Source: Prolixibacteraceae bacterium
GTDB taxonomy: Bacteria; Bacteroidota; Bacteroidia; Bacteroidales; Prolixibacteraceae
Assembly: GCA_019163175.1 (NCBI GenBank)
Contig: JAFLKN010000030.1
Location: forward strand, 62,001 to 126,000
Length of the DNA stretch: 64,000 bases
Direction: 5' to 3'
Position numbers and translations under genes: made by a program. The notes under the pieces were generated by a model. The model saw only the letters and a list, made by a program, of their open reading frames with translations, was not told the origin of the DNA and searched no databases. This document shows positions 14,502 to 23,911 of this stretch, piece by piece. Positions within the stretch are counted from its first letter, which is position 1, and every line of letters begins with the position of its first letter.

Positions 14502-17153
14502 TCATTTTAAAATAAAACTAGTTGGTGCATAAGCTTTTGTCGTGAAAGACATCTTACCATCTTTGATCGAAATTGCATTTCCGCCCTTTTCGCCACGAAG
14601 ATTAACAGGTGTGGCGGTGGTGTATTTTGCTCCGGAAGGGAAGGTAATCGTCACTCCGCCAGAAATACCTGATTGTTCCCACAGGCGTAAAACAGTTCCA
14701 TTGCCGTCGGGATTTTCGCCAAATGCGGTAACCAAAACTCCCTCACGTGAAATTGTCAAACCTTGATTTTTATCTTTCAATTTTCCGGCATCACCTTCTG
14801 CCGATCCAACCAATAAAGGCAAGCGGGCTTCCCATGATTTTGCTGTCAGGTTGGCAACAGTTTGCTCATTCGCTGGTTTCGACCAAATGCGAACCCGTTC
14901 GGTCCACGATCCTTCCTGCCAAAGCGGGAAATTGGTATTCCACATGTTGTTGTAAAGATTCACAAAGACCATGGGAGAATCCGGGACATAATCCATCGAA
15001 AACTTCCACAAGCCCGGCTCGCCAAAACTGAGCAGGGGCGAATCCATTGGCGACAATGCCACGCCTGTGTGATCGGCTTGTGTGATTGTCACTCCGGTAT
15101 TTACGGCCATCAAATTTCGGTTAGAGCCTGAAATGATATCCGTTGCCGGATTTATCGGACCTCCCAGACGGCCCACTGTAAATGTCGGCTTATCGATGGC
15201 AAACGGGAAACACAGCCAGCCACCTTCAGGATGTTTTTCAGGATTTTTTGCTTCGACTTTCCATTCCACATCTATATACGCCTGGTTGCGCGGGAAAGTG
15301 AAAATCAGCGTATAACTTTTGGCGAAACCCTGAGTTTGGGTGGTTGTCAATGTCGCAATGTCTGTTTGTCCGGAGTGAACGACTGCGATTTTCCATTTTT
15401 CAGGAGTATAGGCCAGATAAGGAACTTTGTCTGCTTTCGGCATCCCTGGTTTCCCCAAATCATTTAAACCCCAGCCATCTTTCATCCGGCTATAGGAATT
15501 GAACCATTTATCAACCTCAACAGAGCTAAAACGCTCATGCAGAAATTGGCCGAGCGCATAAGCCGACTTTTGGTCAACCAATTCACGGTTGGTTTTCTTT
15601 TCAATTAAAGATACGATGCCACCTTTTTTCAGATCAAAAATTGCGGTGAAATTGGGCGTATGGAGAACCGTTTTTTGATCGGCGGACACGGTTTCTTTTT
15701 TTAGCTCTTTTTCAGAAATAGTGATATAGCCATTTGCCGGAATATCTTTCACAAAAACAGTTTGTCTGTTTATGCTGGGGATTTCAACGGTTCCCGATCG
15801 TTTCCACGGCAGTGGATTATAAACTACGAAACGTTTCCCGGAAATATTGACCGATTTTGCCAGCAAGTTTAGTCGGGAATCCAGCTCTCCGGTAATAATA
15901 TCGTTTGTATTGTGAATGTATTGACGGTGTGCATCGTACGATTTCAGCCACTTGGTTTTACTACCTGTTTGTGTTTCATAAGCATTACTGTTTTCAAGTT
16001 TTGAATAATCGCTGCCGGTAGGAATTGGCTCTGCTTTTGCTTCGGTTATCCATTTTTTCCAATCATCGCCGTAGTTGTAACGCGGCCCGAATTCGGCATT
16101 CATTCCCCAAGTGTGTTCGCCGTATAAAAGGCTTTGCTCGTAAGCCTTTGCAAGTTTTTCTGTCAAAGGCTGGGTCTGAATTCCCCAAATTTGCATTTGA
16201 GTATTCAAGACATCCAAAGCCGGTTCCAGAGGACGGACATTGCGGGCAATCTTCGATTCCTGAGGATTCGACATTAATCCATGGATCCAGGTATCGGGAG
16301 TGTCCCCTTTAACCGTTGGCAGACTTGGATTTTCGGTCAGAATAGCTTTGGCGAAATCGTCGAGTGTTCCCAAGTGGATTTTTATTCCAGGCATTTCTTT
16401 TTCGGCATAGGCCAAAAGCTTGTCAATGTCCTGGGCTGATGGCGGCCCATGATTATCGCCGGTCATGACCATGGATAAATAATTTTTGCAGGGCCAGTTT
16501 ATATTGGGCTTAATGTCGGAGCCATACAAGGCCGTATATTGACAAAGTATTTTCGAGCCATCGGGTCCTTCCCACCAGAACAATTCAGGGAAACGAGGAT
16601 ACTGACTGGCCGAATTGCAGCCCAATTGCAGAAATTTTATTCCGGCATGATTTAAGAGTGTTGGCAGAACCCACGAATGACTGGGTACATCGGTCATCTT
16701 TGCGCTGATGGGTAATGGAAGTCCGTACGACCGGCATATAGCTGACGAATACCCCAATCCGCGCACCAAATCTTCATAATCCATCGATTCGGTGTGTATG
16801 GTAAACGGAAGACCGTGAACAACCAGAGAACCGTCTTTAATTGCTTTCTCGATTCTTGTTTTTCGTTCCGGAGTTTGCAACGGACCAAGAATCTGAGCCT
16901 GTAAAGGCCACCCGGCAACCGTCCAGACAAAGCGTTTTTCAGGTGATTGCAGTGCATTTATTTCAATAACATTCAGTGCCTTATCCATCATTTCGCCACG
17001 GTAGCGTTCAAAAACGTTTTCAGGCAAATCGGTAAAACCCAAATCGAAGTGTGTTTTAAAAACTACCCAGACATCGGTGACCTGTTGCTTTTGGGCGATA
17101 CTGCCATAGACAAAGGTTAGTAGAAGAAGGATAGATAAGATTGATTTCTTCAT
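14502..17153 (-). CDS. DUF5054 protein, GH38-like putative glycosidase
   Basis: The 883-residue protein has a signal peptide (MKKSILSILLLLTFVYGSIA). Its N-terminal half resembles the GH38 alpha-mannosidase (beta/alpha)7 fold. THFDLGF carries the HxD metal ligands (His35, Asp37), and KMTDVPSHSW places Asp155 where GH38 enzymes have the nucleophile in their DxFGHS motif. HGLPFTIHTESMDYEDLVRG lies between. The C-terminal half is beta-sandwich, as in GH38 C-terminal domains. DUF5054 proteins are common in Bacteroidota glycan loci but I know of no fixed substrate. It sits 67 bp from the fucosidase gene on the same strand and very likely shares its transcript. Confidence 0.75.
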   Translation of the reverse strand: MKKSILSILLLLTFVYGSIAQKQQVTDVWVVFKTHFDLGFTDLPENVFERYRGEMMDKALNVIEINALQSPEKRFVWTVAGWPLQAQILGPLQTPERKTRIEKAIKDGSLVVHGLPFTIHTESMDYEDLVRGLGYSSAICRSYGLPLPISAKMTDVPSHSWVLPTLLNHAGIKFLQLGCNSASQYPRFPELFWWEGPDGSKILCQYTALYGSDIKPNINWPCKNYLSMVMTGDNHGPPSAQDIDKLLAYAEKEMPGIKIHLGTLDDFAKAILTENPSLPTVKGDTPDTWIHGLMSNPQESKIARNVRPLEPALDVLNTQMQIWGIQTQPLTEKLAKAYEQSLLYGEHTWGMNAEFGPRYNYGDDWKKWITEAKAEPIPTGSDYSKLENSNAYETQTGSKTKWLKSYDAHRQYIHNTNDIITGELDSRLNLLAKSVNISGKRFVVYNPLPWKRSGTVEIPSINRQTVFVKDIPANGYITISEKELKKETVSADQKTVLHTPNFTAIFDLKKGGIVSLIEKKTNRELVDQKSAYALGQFLHERFSSVEVDKWFNSYSRMKDGWGLNDLGKPGMPKADKVPYLAYTPEKWKIAVVHSGQTDIATLTTTQTQGFAKSYTLIFTFPRNQAYIDVEWKVEAKNPEKHPEGGWLCFPFAIDKPTFTVGRLGGPINPATDIISGSNRNLMAVNTGVTITQADHTGVALSPMDSPLLSFGEPGLWKFSMDYVPDSPMVFVNLYNNMWNTNFPLWQEGSWTERVRIWSKPANEQTVANLTAKSWEARLPLLVGSAEGDAGKLKDKNQGLTISREGVLVTAFGENPDGNGTVLRLWEQSGISGGVTITFPSGAKYTTATPVNLRGEKGGNAISIKDGKMSFTTKAYAPTSFILK

Positions 17154-17219
17154 TTTTTGAATTATTTTAGTAAAATAGGATATTCCAAATCTTAATCTTG
17201 CATGCGATTTAAAGATTAG

Positions 17220-19010
17220 TTACTTTATCGGGAATATCTTAATTGATTCAAGACTTGAAGTTCCCGGATTACCTTCCACCAAATTAACCGAAATGGTATG
17301 TTTTCCTGCCGTTTTAAATTCAATGATTCCCATGTGATAATCCACATATTTTTCAGTGGCAGCCTGTTGGTTCTGGACCAGAATGCCTTCGTCGGTAATC
17401 GTTTTCCAAACCAATTTTCCTTCTCCCTTGTATCGAAGATCCAAATAATAGTATCCAGGTTCAAAAACTTCTACTGTCCAAACGGCTTTGCTGTTTTCTG
17501 ACCATTTACTGATTTGGTTGACATGTTTCCATTCGCCAAACTTCTCCATCCATCTCACTTTTTCTTTTTCAGCTCCCGTAACTTCGGCAAATTCAGTCAA
17601 TAACTCAATTTGAATGTTGGGGTAAATCCCATGATTGGTGTTTACTTTGGCAGTCTCTGCATTGGTATCGAGTTTCAGTTCAATGACTGAAACCGGCGAA
17701 TCGAGTGGTTTAAAGGGTACATTCAAGACAAGCCATTCGTTTTTCTTTTCAAACGATATTGATTTTGATGACCTACCATTCAATGTTTTGGCCGAAACAA
17801 CCTTGCTTTCCATTCCTGGTATGTAAAGTTTGCCATCCTGTGGCCATTCAAAAACAGATAGATACATCGAATTTCCTTTGGTAGTCACATCGCCCCAAGG
17901 CAGGGCATGTCCCCATGGAGAACTTCCGGCACCATAAACAACTTGCGGATATTTCTGCAGCCATTTACCTGTTTCCAGTAAAAATTCAGCCCCCATTTCC
18001 GGAACTTTTCCCATCCCATCAGGCCCCACGTTAAACAAATAAGTTCCGCCACGGCCAACGGTTGAGACCAGACGATGTAGGATTTCTTTCGGACTTTTAA
18101 AATTGTTATCATACCAGGCGAACGACCACGAATCGTTGTTGGTGTCGCACGTTTCCCAAAGTCCTTCAATATTACTTGGTGGAACTTCCATATCGCCTTT
18201 GCTGGCGTAATCACCCATTCCATGGCCAACCCTGCTGCAAAGCATGGCATTGGGTTGCAATTCACGCACCATTTTAACCAACTCTACCACCAATTCTTTT
18301 TTCATGTTTCCGGGAGTATCGAACCATACAAAGTCGATTGGTCCATAATTGGTGCAGATTTCTTTCACCTGAGGCTTACATTTTCTATAGAAATATTCTT
18401 CAAAAGTTGCGGGTGTTCCATCGTCATTGAGTATCGGTCCACCGGAGCCTCCGGGTGAAGTCCAGTCCTGGTTGTGCGAATAATAAAAGCCAAAACCAAG
18501 GCCCAATTCGTGGCAAGCGACTGACAATTCCTTCATGGGATCGCGGGCAAAAGGTGTTGCAGCGACAATATTAAACGGATCGGCTTTCGAGTCAAACATG
18601 GCAAAGCCTTCGTGATGCTTGCTGGTGATGATGATGTATTTCATTCCCGCATTTTTGGCCAGCTGTGCAATGGCTTTGGCATTAAATTCAACGGGATTGA
18701 ATTCCTTTGCAATTTTTCTGTACTCTTTCACCGGTATGCCTGCCATGTTCGGATTCATTATCCATTCGCCAATGCCGTAGTAGGTTTTATTCTGCCATTT
18801 ACCTCCCAGATGCGAAAAGAGGCCCCAATGAATAAACATTCCAAAGTTGCTCTCATCGAATAGTTTTCCACGGCTTGCTTTAAGAGCATCAACCGATACC
18901 GTGGTTTCTCCCCACATTTTATCCATGCTTTCAGTTCTGGTCTTCGCTTCCTGAGAAAAGCCTGTATGCATTGTTGAAAGTATAACAAGTACTGCAATAA
19001 TGTTTTTCAT
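17220..19010 (-). CDS. GH29 alpha-L-fucosidase, secreted
   Basis: The 596-residue enzyme has a signal peptide (MKNIIAVLVILSTMHTGFS). It carries the GH29 hallmarks in order: SRGKLFDESNFGMFIHWG, ITSKHHEGFAMFDSK, YSHNQDWTS and IDFVWFDTPG, with nucleophile Asp231. WETCDTNNDSWSF follows, with Glu286 as one candidate acid/base, then GRGGTYLFNVGPDGMG. The C-terminal ~140 residues form a carbohydrate-binding-type beta-sandwich (WTVEVFEPGYYYLDLRYKG). It hydrolyses alpha-L-fucosyl ends in the periplasm or outside the cell. It is flanked by the DUF5054 gene downstream and by a sulfatase relic upstream. Worn fragments of this family at 14.1 kb, and possibly at 25.4 and 36.8 kb, suggest earlier copies. 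The family call is firm; linkage preference is not visible. Confidence 0.93.
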   Translation of the reverse strand: MKNIIAVLVILSTMHTGFSQEAKTRTESMDKMWGETTVSVDALKASRGKLFDESNFGMFIHWGLFSHLGGKWQNKTYYGIGEWIMNPNMAGIPVKEYRKIAKEFNPVEFNAKAIAQLAKNAGMKYIIITSKHHEGFAMFDSKADPFNIVAATPFARDPMKELSVACHELGLGFGFYYSHNQDWTSPGGSGGPILNDDGTPATFEEYFYRKCKPQVKEICTNYGPIDFVWFDTPGNMKKELVVELVKMVRELQPNAMLCSRVGHGMGDYASKGDMEVPPSNIEGLWETCDTNNDSWSFAWYDNNFKSPKEILHRLVSTVGRGGTYLFNVGPDGMGKVPEMGAEFLLETGKWLQKYPQVVYGAGSSPWGHALPWGDVTTKGNSMYLSVFEWPQDGKLYIPGMESKVVSAKTLNGRSSKSISFEKKNEWLVLNVPFKPLDSPVSVIELKLDTNAETAKVNTNHGIYPNIQIELLTEFAEVTGAEKEKVRWMEKFGEWKHVNQISKWSENSKAVWTVEVFEPGYYYLDLRYKGEGKLVWKTITDEGILVQNQQAATEKYVDYHMGIIEFKTAGKHTISVNLVEGNPGTSSLESIKIFPIK

Positions 19011-19059
19011 TTAGTATTTTAATAAATTCATGTCTTATGTATTCTTTAGTCCATCTTTT

Positions 19060-19146
19060 CTATTCCACCCAAAATGGCAAGATGCTTTTGCTACCAATTA
19101 AATAATAGGGAATTAATCCACCATCTATTTCAGGAAGGCTGACGTT
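19060..19146 (-). pseudogene. 3'-end relic of a sulfatase gene
   Basis: Bases 19063-19146 match 27120-27203, the 3' end of the intact sulfatase gene, over 84 nt with only seven mismatches by my count and no gaps. The minus strand reads SNVSLPEIDGGLIPYY then LIGSKSILPFWVE and a stop; the sulfatase has SLPEMDGELIPYYLVGSKS. The homology runs into the stop codon of the neighbouring beta-helix gene (19145-19147), so that gene was joined to a sulfatase tail. Confidence 0.8.
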
Positions 19147-21448
19147 ACTGATCAGAATTTGCTCTCTGCGCGCTTTGCCGGTCAACCGATTTTTCATTTT
19201 TAGGCCAAACCTTGAGTTTTAGTTTACCACCATCTTTGACCTCAAACGGACCTGGGTACGGATTGCCAGCATCTCTTTTAATTCCAAAGTAGTCGTTGCC
19301 TATCTTCAAGGTGGTTCCATCGGGATTCTCATAAGGCAGACCAGGAATCTTCGCCTTGCCAAGAAGTTCCGTAGTGACGAGCTGATGTTTCTGTTCTGAT
19401 GACCACTTACTGTCGATATTGACTTCAACATACCAGCTGCCATTCGTCTCCAACAGCTTTACACCAGCATCAAAGTCAGGCTTGACCAAAGCATCCGTAT
19501 CGAATTTGGATATAACAGATCCCTTAGTATAAACATTTCCAGAAGCAAAGCACGGCAGCGCTGCGTTGTTCACTGCGTTACCGTTCCAGCGCCCTGCATA
19601 CAGATTATTGTAGAAACGGTGATCACCAGCCGGCGCGTTGTGGAGGCCTGCTATTTCCGTTGAGTGAGCCGGATGAAACGGTGTATTTCGGCCGTCGAAT
19701 GGAGTGCTGTCGAATTGACCGGTAATCAGGTTGTGCGCCACTGCAATACCTTTGGAATTGAACCAAAAAGCCCTGTCTGAAAGCAGGATGTTATTCGCGA
19801 TAATCATGGGACCATGCTGCATTTCACAGAAGATATCGGGAGCATAATTATTATCATGGAACAGATTCCCGGTGACCTGTGCGCCCTGCGCCATCCAGTC
19901 GAGCCAAAGTCCGAAACTTCCACTGCGATATATGTGATTGTCAGCAATGACCACATCAATGGCGCCATGCAGTTTGATGCCCGCCTGTTCAGCGCCTGAG
20001 AACATCCTGCGGCTATTGATATCATTCAGTTCGTTTCCGATTATCTTACTGAAGGCGCAGCCCATGCTGCCTACGATGCCGGTCTGTTCGCATTTATAGA
20101 TATGGTTGTTACGAACCACATGGCTGCCGATTGCCTCCTTGTTCCAGCCGTTCTTGAGGGCTCGGCGGACGCAGGCTGTATAAGGATCGGATTCACCGGC
20201 ATCGTTGGTATTATCCGTTCCGTCACCATACTTACCCAGCGAAACGCCGCAGTTCTTGGAATTGCGGATGATATTATCCTCGATTATCCATCCTTTACTC
20301 CAGTTGACGCCTATGATAGCGGTCTGTTCTGATGATGGCGGCGCCCAGTTAGCGGCGGCGTTTTCAAGAGTGAATCCGCGCACAGTTATATAGTTAATAA
20401 AGTTTTTTGAAGGATAGAAAACCGTTTGACGTTTATTGATCTCGACCTGCTCCTTGTTCGGATCGACTCCGGGGAATTGAGCATAAATTGTGGTGTTACC
20501 TCCATCCATTTTGGCGGTCTTGAATATAAGGCAGAGTGTTTTTTTGCCTGTGACCGATTTTATCTTTGCAGTAAAGTTCTGCCACTTCTGCCAGTCGCCG
20601 GTAGAAGTAACTTCGCAATTACCCAGAAGTTCACCTTCCGGATTATCCAGCCGCAATTCGACAACTCCACAAGCCCCAGTCTGGGCAGCTGCGCGGATCT
20701 CAACACTCTCCGATCCTGCGCCGAAATCAACGTCGTCAAATCGCAGCCAGTGACCGTTCTGAATAAATCCTGAACAGGTGCCACCTTCAGAACACGCTGC
20801 AGCTTTTCCTCCATAACGGAAAGAGGGTTCTCCGCCCGAAACAGCCGCGCCAGCTGATGGTTTAACTTTGGCGATATTCATCAGACAGGCACCGTCATCT
20901 CCATCAACTTCGGCAAACCAAAGCGGTATCTTGCCAGCTGGCTTCATGACCTGATCACGCGATACCGCTTCAGCCAGCCATTCACCGTTCAAATACACGC
21001 AACCCGTGTGATGTACACGACCACAGGGATTGAACCAGTCGCCGCGTATTTTATCCACATAAGGATTAAAATTGCCGAAATATCTGCTAGGAATAACCCG
21101 CTTCCAGACATCTCCATCCACCTTCTGCCAGCCTTTTGCAGGCTCAGAGCCGGTAATGACAACCTTGTCACCTGGTACAGCCTGATAAGTAATACGCTTG
21201 GCGTCAGACGCGCCACCACGCGGCGGATCGATCCTCTCGCGATAGGTTCCGGCATGTACCGTAACTGTGGAGCCAGGCTGAGCCTTCACTGCTGCCGCCT
21301 GAATGGTCTTGAGCGGTTTGCGCGCGGAGCCATTATTTGCGTCATTTCCATTTACTGACACATGAATTTCTTTACCGCCAAAATCGGACAGCACAGCACA
21401 ACCCGATAGGGCAACGACGACTAACATAGAAATCGTATTTTTTATCAT
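19145..21448 (-). CDS. right-handed parallel beta-helix lipoprotein (putative polysaccharide lyase/hydrolase), GC-rich
   Basis: Start chosen at 21448 because AAAGGTGA lies eight bases upstream; a GTG at 21463 is the alternative. The 767-residue protein has a lipobox (VVVALSGC). It opens with a DUF1565-type segment (EIHVSVNGNDANNGSARKPL, STVTVHAGTYRERIDPPRGG). A CBM6-like insert follows (CSGFIQNGHWLRFDDVDFG), then many beta-helix turns such as VVRNNHIYKCEQTGI, AGIKLHGAIDVVIADNHIY and LWLDWMAQGAQVTGNLFHDN. Such folds belong mainly to lyases and hydrolases of acidic or sulfated polysaccharides; the reaction here is unknown. Its G+C is well above that of its close homologue next door (21487), and its stop codon lies in a junction with a sulfatase relic, so it looks recently acquired. 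Confidence 0.85.
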   Translation of the reverse strand: MIKNTISMLVVVALSGCAVLSDFGGKEIHVSVNGNDANNGSARKPLKTIQAAAVKAQPGSTVTVHAGTYRERIDPPRGGASDAKRITYQAVPGDKVVITGSEPAKGWQKVDGDVWKRVIPSRYFGNFNPYVDKIRGDWFNPCGRVHHTGCVYLNGEWLAEAVSRDQVMKPAGKIPLWFAEVDGDDGACLMNIAKVKPSAGAAVSGGEPSFRYGGKAAACSEGGTCSGFIQNGHWLRFDDVDFGAGSESVEIRAAAQTGACGVVELRLDNPEGELLGNCEVTSTGDWQKWQNFTAKIKSVTGKKTLCLIFKTAKMDGGNTTIYAQFPGVDPNKEQVEINKRQTVFYPSKNFINYITVRGFTLENAAANWAPPSSEQTAIIGVNWSKGWIIEDNIIRNSKNCGVSLGKYGDGTDNTNDAGESDPYTACVRRALKNGWNKEAIGSHVVRNNHIYKCEQTGIVGSMGCAFSKIIGNELNDINSRRMFSGAEQAGIKLHGAIDVVIADNHIYRSGSFGLWLDWMAQGAQVTGNLFHDNNYAPDIFCEMQHGPMIIANNILLSDRAFWFNSKGIAVAHNLITGQFDSTPFDGRNTPFHPAHSTEIAGLHNAPAGDHRFYNNLYAGRWNGNAVNNAALPCFASGNVYTKGSVISKFDTDALVKPDFDAGVKLLETNGSWYVEVNIDSKWSSEQKHQLVTTELLGKAKIPGLPYENPDGTTLKIGNDYFGIKRDAGNPYPGPFEVKDGGKLKLKVWPKNEKSVDRQSAQRANSDQ

Positions 21449-21486
21449 CTTTTCACCTTTCACTTTTCACTAGTCCTTCTTCGTAA

Positions 21487-23835
21487 TTAATTATTCTGCT
21501 TTGCAGAATAATTAGGCCATACATTGATTGTCTGCTTGCCGGCCTTGTTAATTTCAAACGGTCCCGGGAACGGATTATTCGCATCACGTTTTTTACCCGA
21601 ATAATCTGTATTGATCAAGTATGGTGATTTATCCCTAGTCTCAAAGGTGGCGCTGGAAATATTCGCTTCTCCAAGCAATTTACTAGTAATGACGGGGTAT
21701 GAGCATTTCTCCTGCCAGGCAGGATCTACATTCATCTCCAGCCACCAGCCATTGTCCTTTTCCAGAAGCTTGATCTGTGGATTAAAATGTTCAATCTGCA
21801 GATAATTCTTCTCATGTTTGAAAGGTCTGGAACCGGGAAGGTAAACATTACCTTCTGCCTGAATCAGATATTCATACTGATCGTAAACACATAAACCCAG
21901 ATTGTCCGCAAACAATTCATTGTACTTGTCGTCAGAAACTACATCTTCAGTATTTACGACCGATGGCTTCCTATTTATAAAGATATTATTGTAATGACGT
22001 TCATCCTGATGATCGACAGCTGAATTACCATTGATGTCGACTGAATGAGGTTTGAAGTAAGGTGTCAGACGATTCACCAGATTCGGCCAGATACTGAAAG
22101 ATCCACACCAAAGGTTGTGTACATATGCTCCGCCTCCGCTGGCTGCCACCAAGCTACGGTCGGACAGGAAAAGGTTGTTGTCAACCATAAATGGTCCATG
22201 GTTTACTTCCAACATAAGATCGTTGCTGTTGTCGTGCAACAAATTGCCTGTCACCCGGGCTCCCTGTGCCATCCAGTCAAGCCATATTCCACCCCAATGC
22301 TCACAACGGTAGATATGATTGTTTTTTATTAGCACATCAACAGCGCCATGAAGCTTGATTCCAGCGGTTTCACAGCCTTTATAGAAATGATTCTTGCGGA
22401 TGTCGTGAATTGTATTGCCGATTATAGTGGAAAAGGAGCAACCAAGACTACCATTAATCCCTGCCTGTCCGCAATGTAGGATCTGGTTGTTTTTCACCAC
22501 ATGGCTGCCAACGGTTTCGCGGTTCCAGCCCTTTTTCACGGCACGATTTATTGTTTCAGGGTAGTTATATGTATTATCAAACTCGTCGCCATATTTTCCG
22601 AGGGTTACTCCGGTACAGGTGGAATACCTGATCGTGTTATTCTCGATTACCCAGCCTTTTGACCAGTTAGTGCCAACCAATCCGATCTGCTCGGCGGTTG
22701 GAGGCGCCCACGGGGTGGCCGCCTGTTCCAATATAAAACCACTTACAGTAATGTAATCTATGCCTGTCTTCTTCGGATAGAAAACCGTCTGCCGGACATT
22801 AATCTCAATTAAAGCTTCATTGGGATCAACATTCTTAAATTCAGCCCAGATCGTTGTCGTGTCTTCATCAACCTTTGAAAACCAATAAGCTATTTCACTT
22901 CCATCAAAGGTTTCTTCTTTCTGTCTGGTTTTGAAAACCAGAACAATCCGCTGTTTTCCGGAAAGCGGTTTTATGTCTGCTCGGTAGGGTTGAAAATGCG
23001 TCCATTCGGCCGTAATTCCCGTCCTGCATATTCCCAGAAGCTCACCATCAGGCCTGTCTTTGCGAATCTCCACCATTGCCATGTGTTCCGGAGAAGCACT
23101 GAGGATAGATATGAATTTTGTCTCTTCGCCAAAATCAATATTGTCGAAGGCAAGCCAGTCGCCATCCTGCATCTTGCCAATGCATTTTTTTTCTTCCGGA
23201 AGCTCAAAAAATCCGACTTCCCTGTTACATGCTGAAAATCCTGATGCAGGGATATTTCCGGCTTCTCCGTTGTTAAGAAAAAGACTCTCAACATTCACCA
23301 GTTCCAAAGCCCCACTTTCCTTAATCTTTGGCGTTTCAGATTTGACAACTTCATGCTTTACTGCTGCCTCTTTTAGCCAATGCCCATTAAGGTACACAGC
23401 CCCGCTGTGATAAGGCTGATCAGCCTCATACCAGTCCCCGCTAATGACATCACTATAAGGATTAAAGTCTCCAAAAAAACTATTGGGAATCTTTACCATC
23501 CAGGTATCGTTCTCCACTTTTTTCCAGCCCGTCACCTGCTCTGAGCCCTTAATCAAAACTTTTTCGCCGGTCGCTGCCTGAAAAACAATGCGTTTGTCTT
23601 CATCTGTGCCGCCACGAGGAGGATTGATCCTTTCACGATATACTCCCTTATGAACTGTGATCGTGTCTCCGGGGTATGCGAAATTTGCTGCGTGCTGAAT
23701 AGTCAGAAACGGTTTGGAAGCATTACCAGTATTAGTATCAGTTCCATTTTTGGCCACATGATATTCTTTGGCCGATACTGAACTTACAAATAGTAAAAGG
23801 ACAATAATAATAATGCTATTCTGTTTTACGCTCAT
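21487..23835 (-). CDS. right-handed parallel beta-helix protein (native paralogue)
   Basis: Start chosen at 23835, which gives a normal signal peptide (MSVKQNSIIIIVLLLFVSSVSA); an ATG at 23889 would add 18 residues. The DUF1565-like opening (EYHVAKNGTDTNTGNASKPF, DTITVHKGVYRERINPPRGG) leads to a CBM6-like region (CIGKMQDGDWLAFDNIDFG). Beta-helix turns follow, including VVKNNQILHCGQAGI, AGIKLHGAVDVLIKNNHIY and IWLDWMAQGARVTGNLLHDN. It matches the adjacent 19145-21448 protein almost turn for turn but is AT-rich like the rest of the locus, and it has a signal peptide rather than a lipobox. It likely acts on the same glycan backbone in the periplasm. Its N-terminal segment is the best visible match to the odd first 90 residues of the GH2 protein. 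Confidence 0.85.
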   Translation of the reverse strand: MSVKQNSIIIIVLLLFVSSVSAKEYHVAKNGTDTNTGNASKPFLTIQHAANFAYPGDTITVHKGVYRERINPPRGGTDEDKRIVFQAATGEKVLIKGSEQVTGWKKVENDTWMVKIPNSFFGDFNPYSDVISGDWYEADQPYHSGAVYLNGHWLKEAAVKHEVVKSETPKIKESGALELVNVESLFLNNGEAGNIPASGFSACNREVGFFELPEEKKCIGKMQDGDWLAFDNIDFGEETKFISILSASPEHMAMVEIRKDRPDGELLGICRTGITAEWTHFQPYRADIKPLSGKQRIVLVFKTRQKEETFDGSEIAYWFSKVDEDTTTIWAEFKNVDPNEALIEINVRQTVFYPKKTGIDYITVSGFILEQAATPWAPPTAEQIGLVGTNWSKGWVIENNTIRYSTCTGVTLGKYGDEFDNTYNYPETINRAVKKGWNRETVGSHVVKNNQILHCGQAGINGSLGCSFSTIIGNTIHDIRKNHFYKGCETAGIKLHGAVDVLIKNNHIYRCEHWGGIWLDWMAQGARVTGNLLHDNSNDLMLEVNHGPFMVDNNLFLSDRSLVAASGGGAYVHNLWCGSFSIWPNLVNRLTPYFKPHSVDINGNSAVDHQDERHYNNIFINRKPSVVNTEDVVSDDKYNELFADNLGLCVYDQYEYLIQAEGNVYLPGSRPFKHEKNYLQIEHFNPQIKLLEKDNGWWLEMNVDPAWQEKCSYPVITSKLLGEANISSATFETRDKSPYLINTDYSGKKRDANNPFPGPFEINKAGKQTINVWPNYSAKQNN

Positions 23836-23911
23836 CTGTTTAAAATTTAATTTTTTGTGAGAAATATTAGAATTATTGACATGCTTCATTTTCTTTTCAA
23901 TGCATTAATCC

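Noticed and set aside
19145..23835. CRISPR-like or tandem DNA repeats in the beta-helix genes
   Set aside because: The repeats are at the protein level (beta-helix turns) and are not conserved as regular DNA repeats with spacers; no CRISPR array is seen in the window.
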